DNA of 64,000 bases from Micavibrio sp. UBA2137 (GTDB lineage: Bacteria; Pseudomonadota; Alphaproteobacteria; Micavibrionales; Micavibrionaceae): assembly GCA_002328415.1 (NCBI GenBank), contig DCXL01000004.1, forward strand, positions 1,081,364-1,145,363, read 5' to 3'. The notes under the pieces are model-generated. The model was given only the letters and a program-made list of their open reading frames with translations, was not told the origin of the DNA and did not search any database. Made by a program: the position numbers and the translations under genes. This document shows positions 8,447 to 17,579 of this stretch, in pieces. Numbering within the stretch: the stretch's first letter is position 1; every line of letters begins with the position of its first letter.

Positions 8447-8475
8447 TTGCAATATGACAAAAACGCGCGTATAAC
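8447..8475 (+). promoter_or_regulatory. Candidate sigma70 promoter for the 8518 gene
   Basis: TTGCAA (8447-8452), 17-nt spacer, TATAAC (8470-8475), about 43 nt before the ATG at 8518. The rest of the 285-nt divergent gap (8233-8517) is AT-rich with no other clear feature. Confidence 0.5.
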
Positions 8476-8517
8476 AGATGACATTCTGAAATGAGGACGT
8501 TTTAAAGGCATTTAGAG

Positions 8518-10530
8518 ATGACGCTTGGTTCACGCAATAGAAAATTAAAAACTTTCACCACAAGAGGTACTCTTGCGATCGCTGCTATTGCAACGACTGC
8601 ACTTGCTGGCCTGGGTGGCACGGCCTACTTGGCAACTGATGGCTTTAATTCTGACGATGCTCCTGTAGCCACAGCCGAAGCCCCAGAAACAGCCCAAAAC
8701 GAAAATTGTGTTGAAATACAATTAAATGATGGTTCAGTGATTTGCATTGATCCAACCTTGGATACTCCACTTGAAACTATTCCAACTACTGAGGAAACAA
8801 CAGAAGTGGCCGCGGCCTCTGCCGAAGCTGCTGAGGCAGCTCTTGTTGAAGAGGATGACACCGCTGAAGAAGGCCTAACAGCCGAAGACCTTGCAGAAAC
8901 AAATGATGAAACTGAAGCCACAGATACTGTTGCAACGGTTGATTTGGATGACACAAGCTGGCAGCGCGACCCCCTTTGGAAAATTAAGGATGAGGCTGTT
9001 GAGCTGTTTTGGGATGGGCAAAGAGAAGCTGCGATTGCACGTTACGAATATGCAGCCGCACATGGTTATCAGCAGGCAATCGATGACTTGGCGTGGCTAT
9101 CAGAACGCGGGCTTTATCAAAGAGAAGCTGAAACACCAGCCTCTGCTGCACCTACTACCACAACAGAAACCGCAGAGAGTGAAACAGTTTTACCTGCGAC
9201 AGAAGGTGCGTCCGATGCATTTACGCAAGCCTTTGGCACAGCTGATGTAACTCCAGAAGCTACTATTGGCGGTAGAGCTGTTCATGCACAAGAGCCAATT
9301 GCAACAGAAACAACACCCAGTGCTGCAACTGAAGTTTCAGGCGAAACATTTAACCACAGAACAACACCACAAGATGCTCTGGCTGCCTTTGCAACAGGCT
9401 CTGTCATTGCAGATGCGGAAAGTTCACGTTCATTAAGCTACAATGATCAGCTTGCTGATTGGGCCGTTGGATATACCCAGTTTTTGGCGCGCAATGATAT
9501 TCCTTTGGAAAACAGTGTCTATGCTGAAGATTACAATCGCGCGATGCAAATGCCAGGTATGGCCACTTATGTGGCTGAAAAATGTGCTTGGTTAGAACAA
9601 TGTGAATCTTTCAAAAGATGGGCATTAAGTGAAGAAGGCTTGGTTGAGCTTGCCTCAGGCAATATCTCGCCTTCTGTCCAGCGTAGCCTTGATAACATCG
9701 CTACTGGCGCACCAGATATTTTCTATGAAATTCTTGCGCGCGTAGAAGAAAATGCAACTGTAGAACTTGAATCCGCACTAGTTGAAACATCAGTGTCAGA
9801 TAACACGCTAGATGAAACAGGTGATACAGAGCTTCCAATCAATCTTTTGGACGGAACAGAGACATTCGCAGTTGAAGAAACTATCTCTGAAGAAATAGCG
9901 GTTGCCACAACCGCGCCTCTTGACCTTCTTGAAGGCATTGATATGTCAGTTCCAGAAGAAGAAATGGCGACTCCTACATACACACCTGATTTACCAGAGG
10001 CCTCTGATTTGGGACATCTCGAAGATTATGCTCTTGCCATAGAGTCATTTGAATATGAGCCTCTTACTTTTGCCGTTGCACCTGAAGATATTCAGATTGA
10101 AATGGTTGACCTCACACAGCGTATTTCATGCGTTGAAGGTGAAGAAGCCCTTAATATTCAACGTACAAATTCCGTGCCATGGACATGCACAGACGAATGG
10201 GGCAATGCCGTTGACATTCAACAGGCCGTCTTTATGGGCGATGAACTGTCTTTCACAAATCCAGAATTAAATTACACAGCAAATTACCGCGTTGCAGTTA
10301 ATAACATGACGTTTGGTGATTATTTCAGAACTGTTATTCGTTCTGATTACCGCGTTGCAGTTGCAGACTATCGCGCACAGTTGGCCCAGGGCCCTGACAC
10401 GCAAAATGTGACTTACCTGTCTGCAGAGGTTGTACAAGATACACCAGTTGAAGACGAAACAGCGAATGACAATGACGAAATCGTGATTGCAAGTGCCGCT
10501 GGCGGGCCTGAAACACCTGCTCTTAATTAA
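8518..10530 (+). CDS. Large acidic membrane-anchored protein with a Sel1/TPR-like segment
   Basis: 670 residues. Basic N-terminus, then one hydrophobic segment (about residues 17-40, Ala/Thr/Gly rich) that is a signal anchor or signal peptide. The following ~120 residues are strongly acidic and Thr/Ala/Glu rich, probably disordered. A helical piece around 155-200 ('AVELFWDGQREAAIARYEYAAAHGYQQAIDDLAWL') has the Sel1/TPR pattern; this excerpt is split by nothing obvious but is a single copy. Another acidic linker precedes a domain with paired cysteines ('EKCAWLEQCESF'), and the C-terminus carries a further Cys pair and two 'YRVAV' copies. Composition suggests an exported envelope protein. The stop overlaps that of metE by 4 nt, tail to tail. 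Function unknown. Confidence 0.7.
   Translation: MTLGSRNRKLKTFTTRGTLAIAAIATTALAGLGGTAYLATDGFNSDDAPVATAEAPETAQNENCVEIQLNDGSVICIDPTLDTPLETIPTTEETTEVAAASAEAAEAALVEEDDTAEEGLTAEDLAETNDETEATDTVATVDLDDTSWQRDPLWKIKDEAVELFWDGQREAAIARYEYAAAHGYQQAIDDLAWLSERGLYQREAETPASAAPTTTTETAESETVLPATEGASDAFTQAFGTADVTPEATIGGRAVHAQEPIATETTPSAATEVSGETFNHRTTPQDALAAFATGSVIADAESSRSLSYNDQLADWAVGYTQFLARNDIPLENSVYAEDYNRAMQMPGMATYVAEKCAWLEQCESFKRWALSEEGLVELASGNISPSVQRSLDNIATGAPDIFYEILARVEENATVELESALVETSVSDNTLDETGDTELPINLLDGTETFAVEETISEEIAVATTAPLDLLEGIDMSVPEEEMATPTYTPDLPEASDLGHLEDYALAIESFEYEPLTFAVAPEDIQIEMVDLTQRISCVEGEEALNIQRTNSVPWTCTDEWGNAVDIQQAVFMGDELSFTNPELNYTANYRVAVNNMTFGDYFRTVIRSDYRVAVADYRAQLAQGPDTQNVTYLSAEVVQDTPVEDETANDNDEIVIASAAGGPETPALN
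10283..10362 (+). repeat. In-frame 17-nt direct repeat inside the acidic protein gene
   Basis: ATTACCGCGTTGCAGTT occurs at 10283-10299 and again at 10346-10362, exactly 63 nt (21 codons) apart, encoding the repeated YRVAV. It may reflect a small internal duplication or a repeated structural unit. Confidence 0.7.
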
Positions 10531-12818
10531 GCCACTTTTTTCTTGGACGTTTTTGCGCGCATCTCTTTTGCGGCCTTGATCATATGCTCAAGCGCGGGCT
10601 TGACCTCTGCCCAGCCACGTGTTTTCAAGCCACAATCAGGGTTAACCCAAAGGCGTTCTTCTGGAATGACCTTGGCGGCCTTTTCAAGAAGGGCAACCAT
10701 TTCATCCTCTGTTGGAATACGCGGTGAGTGAATATCATAAACACCTGGGCCAATTTCATTAGGGTATTTAAAGGCCACAAAGGCATCCAGCAATTCCATT
10801 TGTGAACGTGAGGTTTCAATTGAAATCACATCCGCATCCAAGTCAGCAATGGGCTTAATAATGTCGTTAAATTCCGAGTAACACATATGGGTGTGAATTT
10901 GTGTCTTATCCTCAACACAACATGTTGAGAGCTTAAAGCAATCAACCGCCCAATTGAGATAGTTTTCTCTATCCTCTTCACGCAATGGCAAGCCTTCACG
11001 AATGGCGGCCTCGTCAACCTGAATGACGCTAATACCTGCCTGCTCCAAATCAGCCACCTCATCACGAATGGCGAGCGCAATTTGGCGTGCAGACTCCTCC
11101 CATGTGACATCATCACGCTTGAACGACCACATTAGCATTGTAATAGGCCCTGTCAGCATTGCCTTCAAAGGTCTATCGGTCAGTGATTGTGCATACTGGC
11201 TCCAAAACACGGTCATGGGTTGTGAGCGCGACACATCACCAAAAATAATGGGCGGTTTAACACAGCGCGAGCCATAAGATTGTACCCAACCAAATTTTGA
11301 GAAAATATAACCCTCAAGTTGCTCTCCGAAATATTCGACCATGTCATTGCGCTCGGCCTCGCCATGCACAAGCACATCCATATCAATATGTTCTTGGTAA
11401 GAGACACAATTGGCAATCTCGGCTTTCATATCCTCCAGATATTCTTCCTCGGACAATGTGCCTTTTTTGAAGGCGGCACGACTTTTGCGTATCTCTTGTG
11501 TTTGTGGAAATGATCCGATTGTTGTTGTTGGATACATTGGCAATTGCAAATGTTCCTGCTGAACCTTGGCTCGTGCTTCATAGGGACTTTTGCGTTCACG
11601 CATATCGGAAGTCAGCGATGACACACGTTCCTGCACTTGCTTGTTATGAATACGGGAGGAGGATTGACGCTCAGCCACAATCTTATCACTTTGCGCAATT
11701 TCATGCTTAAGGTCAGAGGCCTCTTTCCCAAGAAGCGCGATTTCAGAGAGCTTTTGTGTTGCAAAGGCCATCCAGTTTTTGATTTCTGCGTCCATCTTAA
11801 CCTCTAAATCAAGGTCAACAGGCACATGAAGAAGCGAACAGCTTGGGCCAACCATCACGCGGTCTGGGCCTATTTTCGCAATCGCCGTTTCAAGCTGTGC
11901 CACAGAACGTGATAGATTGTTTTTCCAAATGGACCGCCCATCAACTAAGCCAAGTGAAAGCACGCAATCATCACTCAACGCCGCTAAAACATCATCCAGC
12001 TGGTTAGGCGCGCGTGCCAAATCAATATGAAGTCCTTGCACAGGTAACTCGCAGGCAAGGTCTGTATTATCCTTCAACCCTTCGAAATATGTTGTAAGCA
12101 ATAATTTAATATCCCCACGTGCAGCATTTAATGCGCTATAGGCTTGCTTGTAGGCTTTTGCATGGGCGGCATTTAAATCAAGCGCCAAGAACGGCTCATC
12201 AATTTGTACCCAGCCCACGCCCATATTATCGAGGCGCTTCAAAATCTGTTCATAAACTGGCAATAATCTGGGCAATAAATCCAGCGGATTACTCTCATCA
12301 TCGCTCTTACCAAGCAATAGATAAGTTACTGGCCCAATCAGAACGGGACGCGTTTCAACGCCATTGTCTTTGGCCTCTTGATAGTGATCAAAAACTTTGG
12401 TTGAGGAGAGCGTAAAGACCTGATGTTTTGAAAATTCAGGCACAAGATAATGGTAATTGGTATCAAACCATTTGGTCATTTCGCAGGCAATCACATCGCG
12501 CCCATCTTTTTGCGCACCACGTGCCATAGCAAAATAAAGGTCTAAATCAATATCGCCGCCTGTCCAGCCATAGCGCTCGGGCACACAACCTAATGTAGCT
12601 GACATATCCAGAACCGTGTCGTAAAAGGAAAAATCATTTGATGGAATATGGTCGAGACCTGCGCTTTTTTGCAGCTTCCAGTTATTTAGGCGGATATTTT
12701 TGCCTGTTGCTAGTAGTTCCTCGCGCGACAGGTCGCCCTTCCAATAGGCCTCCACTGCCTTCTTCAATTCACGCTTTGCGCCAATACGGGGAAACCCTAA
12801 ATTTGTTGTCGTAACCAT
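10527..12818 (-). CDS. metE: Cobalamin-independent methionine synthase
   Basis: Transfers a methyl group from 5-methyltetrahydropteroyltriglutamate to homocysteine, the last step of methionine synthesis, without vitamin B12. 763 residues, normal for MetE. The N-terminus 'TTNLGFPRIGAKRELKKAVE' and the C-terminal domain start 'YPTTTIGSFPQTQEIR' are family hallmarks; zinc-site residues are in 'HTHMCYSEFNDI' and 'VNPDCGLKTRGW'. AAAGGA lies before the ATG at 12818. It follows metF by 31 nt and is likely co-transcribed with it, so the methyl donor and its user are made together. No MetH is visible in the window. Confidence 0.97.
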   Translation of the reverse strand: MVTTTNLGFPRIGAKRELKKAVEAYWKGDLSREELLATGKNIRLNNWKLQKSAGLDHIPSNDFSFYDTVLDMSATLGCVPERYGWTGGDIDLDLYFAMARGAQKDGRDVIACEMTKWFDTNYHYLVPEFSKHQVFTLSSTKVFDHYQEAKDNGVETRPVLIGPVTYLLLGKSDDESNPLDLLPRLLPVYEQILKRLDNMGVGWVQIDEPFLALDLNAAHAKAYKQAYSALNAARGDIKLLLTTYFEGLKDNTDLACELPVQGLHIDLARAPNQLDDVLAALSDDCVLSLGLVDGRSIWKNNLSRSVAQLETAIAKIGPDRVMVGPSCSLLHVPVDLDLEVKMDAEIKNWMAFATQKLSEIALLGKEASDLKHEIAQSDKIVAERQSSSRIHNKQVQERVSSLTSDMRERKSPYEARAKVQQEHLQLPMYPTTTIGSFPQTQEIRKSRAAFKKGTLSEEEYLEDMKAEIANCVSYQEHIDMDVLVHGEAERNDMVEYFGEQLEGYIFSKFGWVQSYGSRCVKPPIIFGDVSRSQPMTVFWSQYAQSLTDRPLKAMLTGPITMLMWSFKRDDVTWEESARQIALAIRDEVADLEQAGISVIQVDEAAIREGLPLREEDRENYLNWAVDCFKLSTCCVEDKTQIHTHMCYSEFNDIIKPIADLDADVISIETSRSQMELLDAFVAFKYPNEIGPGVYDIHSPRIPTEDEMVALLEKAAKVIPEERLWVNPDCGLKTRGWAEVKPALEHMIKAAKEMRAKTSKKKVA

Positions 12819-12849
12819 CTTTTATCCTTTGAGTTTTAAATCTGCTTAA

Positions 12850-13686
12850 TTAAATCGGAAGACCCGCATTCTGGCAAGCTTCAATCACCATCTCGTTTTT
12901 GTTGAGCGTATAGAAATGAATGTGGGGTACACGCTGTTCCACCAAATCCGCAACCTGTTCATTCAAAAGCTCTTGCGCGATACGTCCATAATCGCCTGTC
13001 TCGGCACGGTCAAATTTCTCACGCAGCCAGAGCGGCACATTTGCCCCACAACGTTCAGCAAATCCCAACATCTTCTCGTAATCATGAATGGGTAGGATAC
13101 CCGGTACAATGGGCGTATGTATTTGCATGGCACGCAGACGCTCGACAAATTTATAATACACATCATTGACAAAGAAAAACTGTGTGATGGCACGCGTTGC
13201 CCCCGCATCGCATTTCTTCTTTAACGCTATTAAGTCATCTTTCATGGAGGGCGCATCAGGGTGCTTTTCAGGATATGCCCCAACCGAAATGTCAAAATCG
13301 TGCCAACGCAAAAGCGCCTCGACAAAGTCAGAGGTATATTGGAAATAATTGGCATCATCATCCAGCGGCCATTGCAAATCATCGGGCATATCACCGCGGA
13401 GCGCGACCAGATGACGAATATTCTTCTCCCACAGCATATCTGTGTAATCTTTGAGCGCCTGTTTTTCCGTATTGATAAAGGTCAAATGTGCGGCCATAGG
13501 TACATTAGTCTGCTCCCCAAGGCGCGTTACCATTTCCAATGTGCCGTCGCGTGTTGAACCACCCGCGCCATAGGTCACCGTCATAAATTTGGGATCAAGC
13601 ACTTTATAAGATTGTGCAACCTCACACAGAGCATCTTTTGCTGTGTCGCTTTTAGGCGGGAAAAATTCAAATGAAACCGTTGTCAT
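12850..13686 (-). CDS. metF: 5,10-methylenetetrahydrofolate reductase
   Basis: Reduces methylene-THF to methyl-THF with FAD, supplying the methyl donor for MetE just downstream. 278 residues, typical for bacterial MetF. The start 'TTVSFEFFPPKSD' carries the conserved FEFFPPK motif; 'TVTYGAGGSTRDGT' and 'HLTFINTEK' are typical, and 'ITQFFFVNDVYYKFVERLR' matches the FAD/substrate region. The ATG at 13686 has no strong Shine-Dalgarno. It is 50 nt downstream of gpt on the same strand; that gap holds a GC-rich hairpin on the minus strand, which could be a terminator or control structure but lacks a U-run. Confidence 0.95.
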   Translation of the reverse strand: MTTVSFEFFPPKSDTAKDALCEVAQSYKVLDPKFMTVTYGAGGSTRDGTLEMVTRLGEQTNVPMAAHLTFINTEKQALKDYTDMLWEKNIRHLVALRGDMPDDLQWPLDDDANYFQYTSDFVEALLRWHDFDISVGAYPEKHPDAPSMKDDLIALKKKCDAGATRAITQFFFVNDVYYKFVERLRAMQIHTPIVPGILPIHDYEKMLGFAERCGANVPLWLREKFDRAETGDYGRIAQELLNEQVADLVEQRVPHIHFYTLNKNEMVIEACQNAGLPI

Positions 13687-13736
13687 TGAGATAGAATGCG
13701 GTATTTAGCCCCGAGGCGCAAGTACGAACGCGCCCC

Positions 13737-14189
13737 TCACGCGGGCGTCTCATCCCATGGGAAAACAACCCATTCATCTTGGGGTATATCCTTCTCATAT
13801 AAATCAGTAAAAGGTGCGCCCTTGGGCTTTGCAAAAACGCTGACAAAGAGACAGTTTTTCGTGCGCGGCTTGAGATAGGAAAAGGTAGTTCCTGTATCGA
13901 CCAAATCATCAATGATGAGCGTATCAGCCAGATAATCAACACGCGGGGCTTTCAGCAATTTGACATCCCCGACCTGACGCTCGCCTTCTCCGCCATAGGT
14001 TTCCAGCGAGATTGTCTCGATATGTTTGATACCAAGCTGATAGGCGATAATCCCAGCAGGCACAGCACCACCGCGCGTCACGGCCAGTATCTTGGTAAAC
14101 GTACGTCCGCTCTGATGTATCTTGTCGCACAGGCGCGCACAATGTACGTGAAATGCGTCCCAATCGACTTTATATTGTGCATCACTCAT
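13737..14189 (-). CDS. gpt: Xanthine-guanine phosphoribosyltransferase
   Basis: Purine salvage enzyme converting guanine or xanthine plus PRPP to the nucleotide. 150 residues, close to enterobacterial Gpt. It shows the opening 'YKVDWDAFHVHCARLCDKI', the 'AVTRGGAVPA' loop, the PRPP-binding motif 'LIIDDLVDTGTT' and the family's 'FAKPKGAP' and 'DIPQDEWVVFPWD' stretches. The C-terminus stops shortly after the conserved 'PWD', so the tail of the enterobacterial enzyme is absent. It is divergent from guaA (89 nt between starts), giving a pair of genes that both feed GMP. Confidence 0.9.
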   Translation of the reverse strand: MSDAQYKVDWDAFHVHCARLCDKIHQSGRTFTKILAVTRGGAVPAGIIAYQLGIKHIETISLETYGGEGERQVGDVKLLKAPRVDYLADTLIIDDLVDTGTTFSYLKPRTKNCLFVSVFAKPKGAPFTDLYEKDIPQDEWVVFPWDETPA

Positions 14190-14278
14190 ATCCCATATTA
14201 GGACTTAACTGCACATCTTTTGCAAGTCAGAACAAGAAACCTTTTAAAGACCCCGACTTTGGGGTAAAAGAATGGGGT

Positions 14279-15874
14279 ATGAGCGCACATCCAAAAACAA
14301 ATGATATCGTCAATATCCCCCAACATCACGACCGCATCCTGATACTGGATTTCGGGTCACAAGTCACACAATTGATTGCTCGGCGCGTCCGCGAATCTGG
14401 TGTTTATTGTGAAATCTGGCCTTTTAATCAGGCCACAGCAGAACGCATAAAGGCCTATAATCCCAAGGGCGTTATTCTCTCTGGTGGCCCACAAAGTGTG
14501 ACATGGGAGGATTCTCCACGTGCGCCCGAGGGCTTGTTCGAGATGGGTCTTCCCCTTTTTGGCATATGTTACGGGCAACAAACAATGGTGGAACAATTGG
14601 GCGGCAAGGTCGAAAGCTCTGATCACCGCGAATTTGGACGCGCCTATGTGGATGTAAAGGCCAACACGGCCATTACCGAAAATGTCTGGGAAAGTGGCGC
14701 ACATGAACAAGTCTGGATGAGCCACGGCGACCGCGTGACCGCCCTGCCCGAGGGGTTTGAGGTGATTGGCACAAGTGATGGTGCCCCCTTTGCCTTTATT
14801 GCTGACGAGACACGCAAATTCTATGCCGTACAATTCCACCCCGAGGTTGTGCACACACCCCATGGCGGTGATTTGCTCAAAAACTTCACTCATAATGTCT
14901 GTGGATGTGCGGGCGACTGGACAATGGCCGCCTTTAAGGACGAGGCGATTGCCAAAATCCGCAAACAAGTTGGCTCTGGCAAGGTCATTTGCGGGCTCTC
15001 AGGTGGCGTGGATAGCTCGGTTACGGCTGTCCTTCTTCACGAGGCGATTGGCGAACAACTCACCTGTATTTATGTCGATACAGGCATGATGCGCGCAGGG
15101 GAAAGTCAGCAGGTCGTCTCGCTTTTCCGCAATCACTACAACATCCCTCTTATTCACGAAAATGCGAGCGATAAATTCTTGGGGCTTTTGCAGGGCGTGA
15201 AAGACCCCGAGATGAAGCGCAAAATTATTGGCGCAACCTTCATTGACGTGTTCGAGGATATCGCAGGACGCATTGGCAAGGTCGATTATCTCGCCCAAGG
15301 CACACTTTACCCTGATGTGATTGAAAGCGTCTCCTTCACTGGCGGGCCCTCGGTCACCATTAAATCACACCATAATGTCGGTGGCCTGCCCGAACGTATG
15401 GATTTGCAACTGGTTGAACCCTTGCGCGAGCTTTTCAAGGACGAGGTCCGCGATTTAGGACGCGCCCTCGGCATGCCCGAAGATTTTATTCGACGTCACC
15501 CCTTCCCAGGGCCTGGACTTGCCATTCGCTTACCCGGCGAGATTACAGCCGAAAAACTGGATATCCTGCGCAAGGCCGACACAATCTATCTTGAGGAAAT
15601 TCAGAGTGCTGGGCTTTATGATGCCATCTGGCAGGCCTTTGCAGTCCTCCTGCCTGTGAAAACTGTGGGCGTGATGGGCGATGACCGTACTTACGACCAT
15701 GTGTGCGCCCTGCGTGCTGTCACCTCAACGGATGGTATGACAGCCGACTATTATCATTTTGACCACGACTTCCTCAGCCGCGTCTCCACCCGCATCATTA
15801 ACGAGGTCCGTGGCATCAACCGCGTTGTCTATGACATCACGTCCAAACCCCCCGGGACAATCGAGTGGGAGTAG
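14279..15874 (+). CDS. guaA: GMP synthase (glutamine-hydrolysing)
   Basis: Aminates XMP to GMP. 531 residues from the ATG at 14279, with GGGG directly upstream; a longer frame from 14153 overlaps gpt and adds non-homologous residues. The glutamine amidotransferase domain has 'GICYGQQ' (nucleophile Cys) and 'VQFHPEV'; the ATP pyrophosphatase domain starts with 'GLSGGVDSSV', and the C-terminal dimerisation domain ends in 'YDITSKPPGTIEWE', the usual end of GuaA. Function certain from these motifs. Confidence 0.98.
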   Translation: MSAHPKTNDIVNIPQHHDRILILDFGSQVTQLIARRVRESGVYCEIWPFNQATAERIKAYNPKGVILSGGPQSVTWEDSPRAPEGLFEMGLPLFGICYGQQTMVEQLGGKVESSDHREFGRAYVDVKANTAITENVWESGAHEQVWMSHGDRVTALPEGFEVIGTSDGAPFAFIADETRKFYAVQFHPEVVHTPHGGDLLKNFTHNVCGCAGDWTMAAFKDEAIAKIRKQVGSGKVICGLSGGVDSSVTAVLLHEAIGEQLTCIYVDTGMMRAGESQQVVSLFRNHYNIPLIHENASDKFLGLLQGVKDPEMKRKIIGATFIDVFEDIAGRIGKVDYLAQGTLYPDVIESVSFTGGPSVTIKSHHNVGGLPERMDLQLVEPLRELFKDEVRDLGRALGMPEDFIRRHPFPGPGLAIRLPGEITAEKLDILRKADTIYLEEIQSAGLYDAIWQAFAVLLPVKTVGVMGDDRTYDHVCALRAVTSTDGMTADYYHFDHDFLSRVSTRIINEVRGINRVVYDITSKPPGTIEWE

Positions 15875-15881
15875 GGTTCCA

Positions 15882-16385
15882 ATGAAAAAATTAAGTATTT
15901 TAATTTCTGTCATTTTCTTCTTATTCAGCGTCTTTTATTTGCATTATAATTTACGCGTTTTTCAACAATTATTTGCACATTACTTCTATGTTGAAACCCA
16001 AGCAAAACGCATAGAAAACCCGATAAGGAACAACTTTAACTGTATTACAGTAAACATTGTGCGTTCTGATAGTTTTTTAGACAGAAATGAATACATTTTG
16101 CGTGGTGGCTCGATCGCATATATTGCATTTGAATATGATGTAAATGGAAAACTACACCAGAACACACGTCGTAAAAGATCTTATATCGATGCATATTTCA
16201 GATGTGATGATTCTGTAGATAAAGCATACTACTTTCCTCTTTTCCCATCTTGGTCAGTTGTCGAAAACAAGATTCCCGACCCCATCTATATGAAGAACTT
16301 TTTTGTAAGTAGCGCTAAATATATAGGGCTATTATTGTTTTATTTGTCTTTCTTAAGTTATAGAAAGCGCAAATCAAAAACTTGA
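15882..16385 (+). CDS. Membrane protein of unknown function, DUF3592-like layout
   Basis: 167 residues. One transmembrane helix at the N-terminus (about 5-25), a ~100-residue extracytoplasmic part with two cysteines and the pattern 'YIAFEYDVNGKLHQNT', and a second helix near the C-terminus followed by a basic tail. This layout and the 'Y-x-VNG' segment recall DUF3592 proteins, but the match is weak. It begins 7 nt after guaA with GTAGGG upstream. It is more AT-rich than guaA. Confidence 0.6.
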   Translation: MKKLSILISVIFFLFSVFYLHYNLRVFQQLFAHYFYVETQAKRIENPIRNNFNCITVNIVRSDSFLDRNEYILRGGSIAYIAFEYDVNGKLHQNTRRKRSYIDAYFRCDDSVDKAYYFPLFPSWSVVENKIPDPIYMKNFFVSSAKYIGLLLFYLSFLSYRKRKSKT

Positions 16386-16439
16386 ACTCTAACAAATATT
16401 AGTGATTGCTAAAATTTGAGAATACTCTAAGGTCGGGGC

Positions 16440-16868
16440 ATGCAGTTAGTCACCTATATCAGCGATATCAATTTCGCACCCGCCGAAGAGAGCGCCAAGC
16501 TCACCGATATCGTTGGTGTGGCAAAACGCAAAAATCCCGAATTTGATATCACAGGTGTGCTTTTCTATTTAGAAGGCAAGTTCCTGCAGGTCATTGAAGG
16601 CCCGAAAGAGCATATTACACAATTGATGCAAAATATCAGTGCCGACCCGCGCCATAAAAATGTTGATGTCCTAATTGATACCCCTGTTGAAATGCGGGGC
16701 TTTCAGCAATGGAATATGGATCATTTCCACCTCAATAGTGAGCAGAAATTTGATGCAGTGACGTTGCGTGAATTGACGGCAAGTTTTCAAACCAACCTTT
16801 TGCCACGTTCGGATATGCTTGTCTTTTTCTATAAATCTCTGCTTGAACAAAAGGCAACAGAGGCTTAG
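16440..16868 (+). CDS. BLUF-domain blue-light photoreceptor (short, single-domain)
   Basis: 142 residues that are essentially one BLUF domain, a flavin-binding blue-light sensor. The photocycle residues are present: Tyr6 (in VTYIS), Asn32 (KRKNPEFDITG) and Gln50 (KFLQVIEGP); a Trp91/Met93 pair lies in 'QQWNMDHF', the switch region. The usual 'SRxxN' is 'AKRKN'. The 'ITGVLFY', 'QVIEG' and 'DPRHKNV' segments are hallmark. No output domain is fused, so it must act by protein contacts. The gene lies convergent with a cysteine hydrolase; 54 nt upstream is the gene at 15882. A light-responsive role in this organism is inference. Confidence 0.9.
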   Translation: MQLVTYISDINFAPAEESAKLTDIVGVAKRKNPEFDITGVLFYLEGKFLQVIEGPKEHITQLMQNISADPRHKNVDVLIDTPVEMRGFQQWNMDHFHLNSEQKFDAVTLRELTASFQTNLLPRSDMLVFFYKSLLEQKATEA

Positions 16869-16873
16869 GGCGA

Positions 16874-17479
16874 TTAGCCCATTGAAGGCGCAAGCGCCTG
16901 AAGCACCTCATCTGACTGCACCACAAACACACCCGCATTAGCAAGTTGCATGCGCGCATCCTCGGCCTCGTGCTCTGAGATTGCATCACCTGCCGAATCC
17001 AAACCATCCGCTGTGGCATCCTCAAGCACAATCACGGTGCGCATATCATTGACCGCGCCAAGGGCTGTTTCCTTGACACAACGGCTAAAATTCACGCCTG
17101 AAATCAGAACAATGTCTTTCATATTGGACATCAACACATCATTTAAATCGCGATAGATACCATGCTCAGGCGTATAGCCAATGGCGCTTTCCTGTGCCTT
17201 GCGTAGAGGTAAATCACCGGGCTGTGGTGTCATTTTATATAGATCGTGTGGCGCAACATTTTCGTGATTAAAGTAAACCCAACAGGTCGGCACGCTTGCT
17301 TGGGAAAAGGCCTGCGCCACATCAGCAACCGTGCCTGTCACAACCTCGGTCTCTGGCGTTCCAAAATCACCCTCCATCTCGCGACAGAATTTCACCTGCA
17401 TATCGGTGGCAACATGCATCATACGCCCAACATTTTGGGGCGTAACTACATCTCTCCAGGCTTCATTCATCTGTGTCAT
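16874..17479 (-). CDS. Isochorismatase-family cysteine hydrolase
   Basis: Cysteine hydrolase of the isochorismatase/nicotinamidase fold. From ATG at 17479 (201 aa) the catalytic triad can be seen: Asp26 (VATDMQVKF), Lys94 (PLRKAQES) and Cys134 (SGVNFSRCVKETA). The substrate is not evident; neighbours offer no pathway. The chosen start has AAGGAA upstream; an alternative ATG at 17506 adds nine residues and also has a weak ribosome site. Ends 6 nt from the stop of the BLUF gene. Confidence 0.85.
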   Translation of the reverse strand: MTQMNEAWRDVVTPQNVGRMMHVATDMQVKFCREMEGDFGTPETEVVTGTVADVAQAFSQASVPTCWVYFNHENVAPHDLYKMTPQPGDLPLRKAQESAIGYTPEHGIYRDLNDVLMSNMKDIVLISGVNFSRCVKETALGAVNDMRTVIVLEDATADGLDSAGDAISEHEAEDARMQLANAGVFVVQSDEVLQALAPSMG

Positions 17480-17579
17480 TGACAATTTTTCCTTAAAATA
17501 ATGCATCTTTATACCTTATTTATTTACATAATGCAATATTTTGGTGGTTATTGGGTGATTTACCTCTCGACAAAAGATT

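Noticed and set aside
8625..8954. Antisense open frame in the acidic protein gene (Ser/Val rich)
   Set aside because: It is the expected shadow of Glu/Thr/Ala-rich codons read backward; no motifs or ribosome site.
13687..13736. GC-rich hairpin between gpt and metF, possible methionine riboswitch
   Set aside because: A stem (GGCGC with GCGCC on the minus strand) is seen, but no match to a known SAM or SAH riboswitch consensus; a simple hairpin is as likely.
15759..15881. Longer start of the membrane protein after guaA
   Set aside because: The extra residues lie inside guaA in another frame; ATG 15882 with GTAGGG upstream is better.
16868..16880. Short GGGC/GCCC inverted repeat between BLUF and hydrolase genes
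   Set aside because: Only four base pairs and no T-run; not called as terminator.
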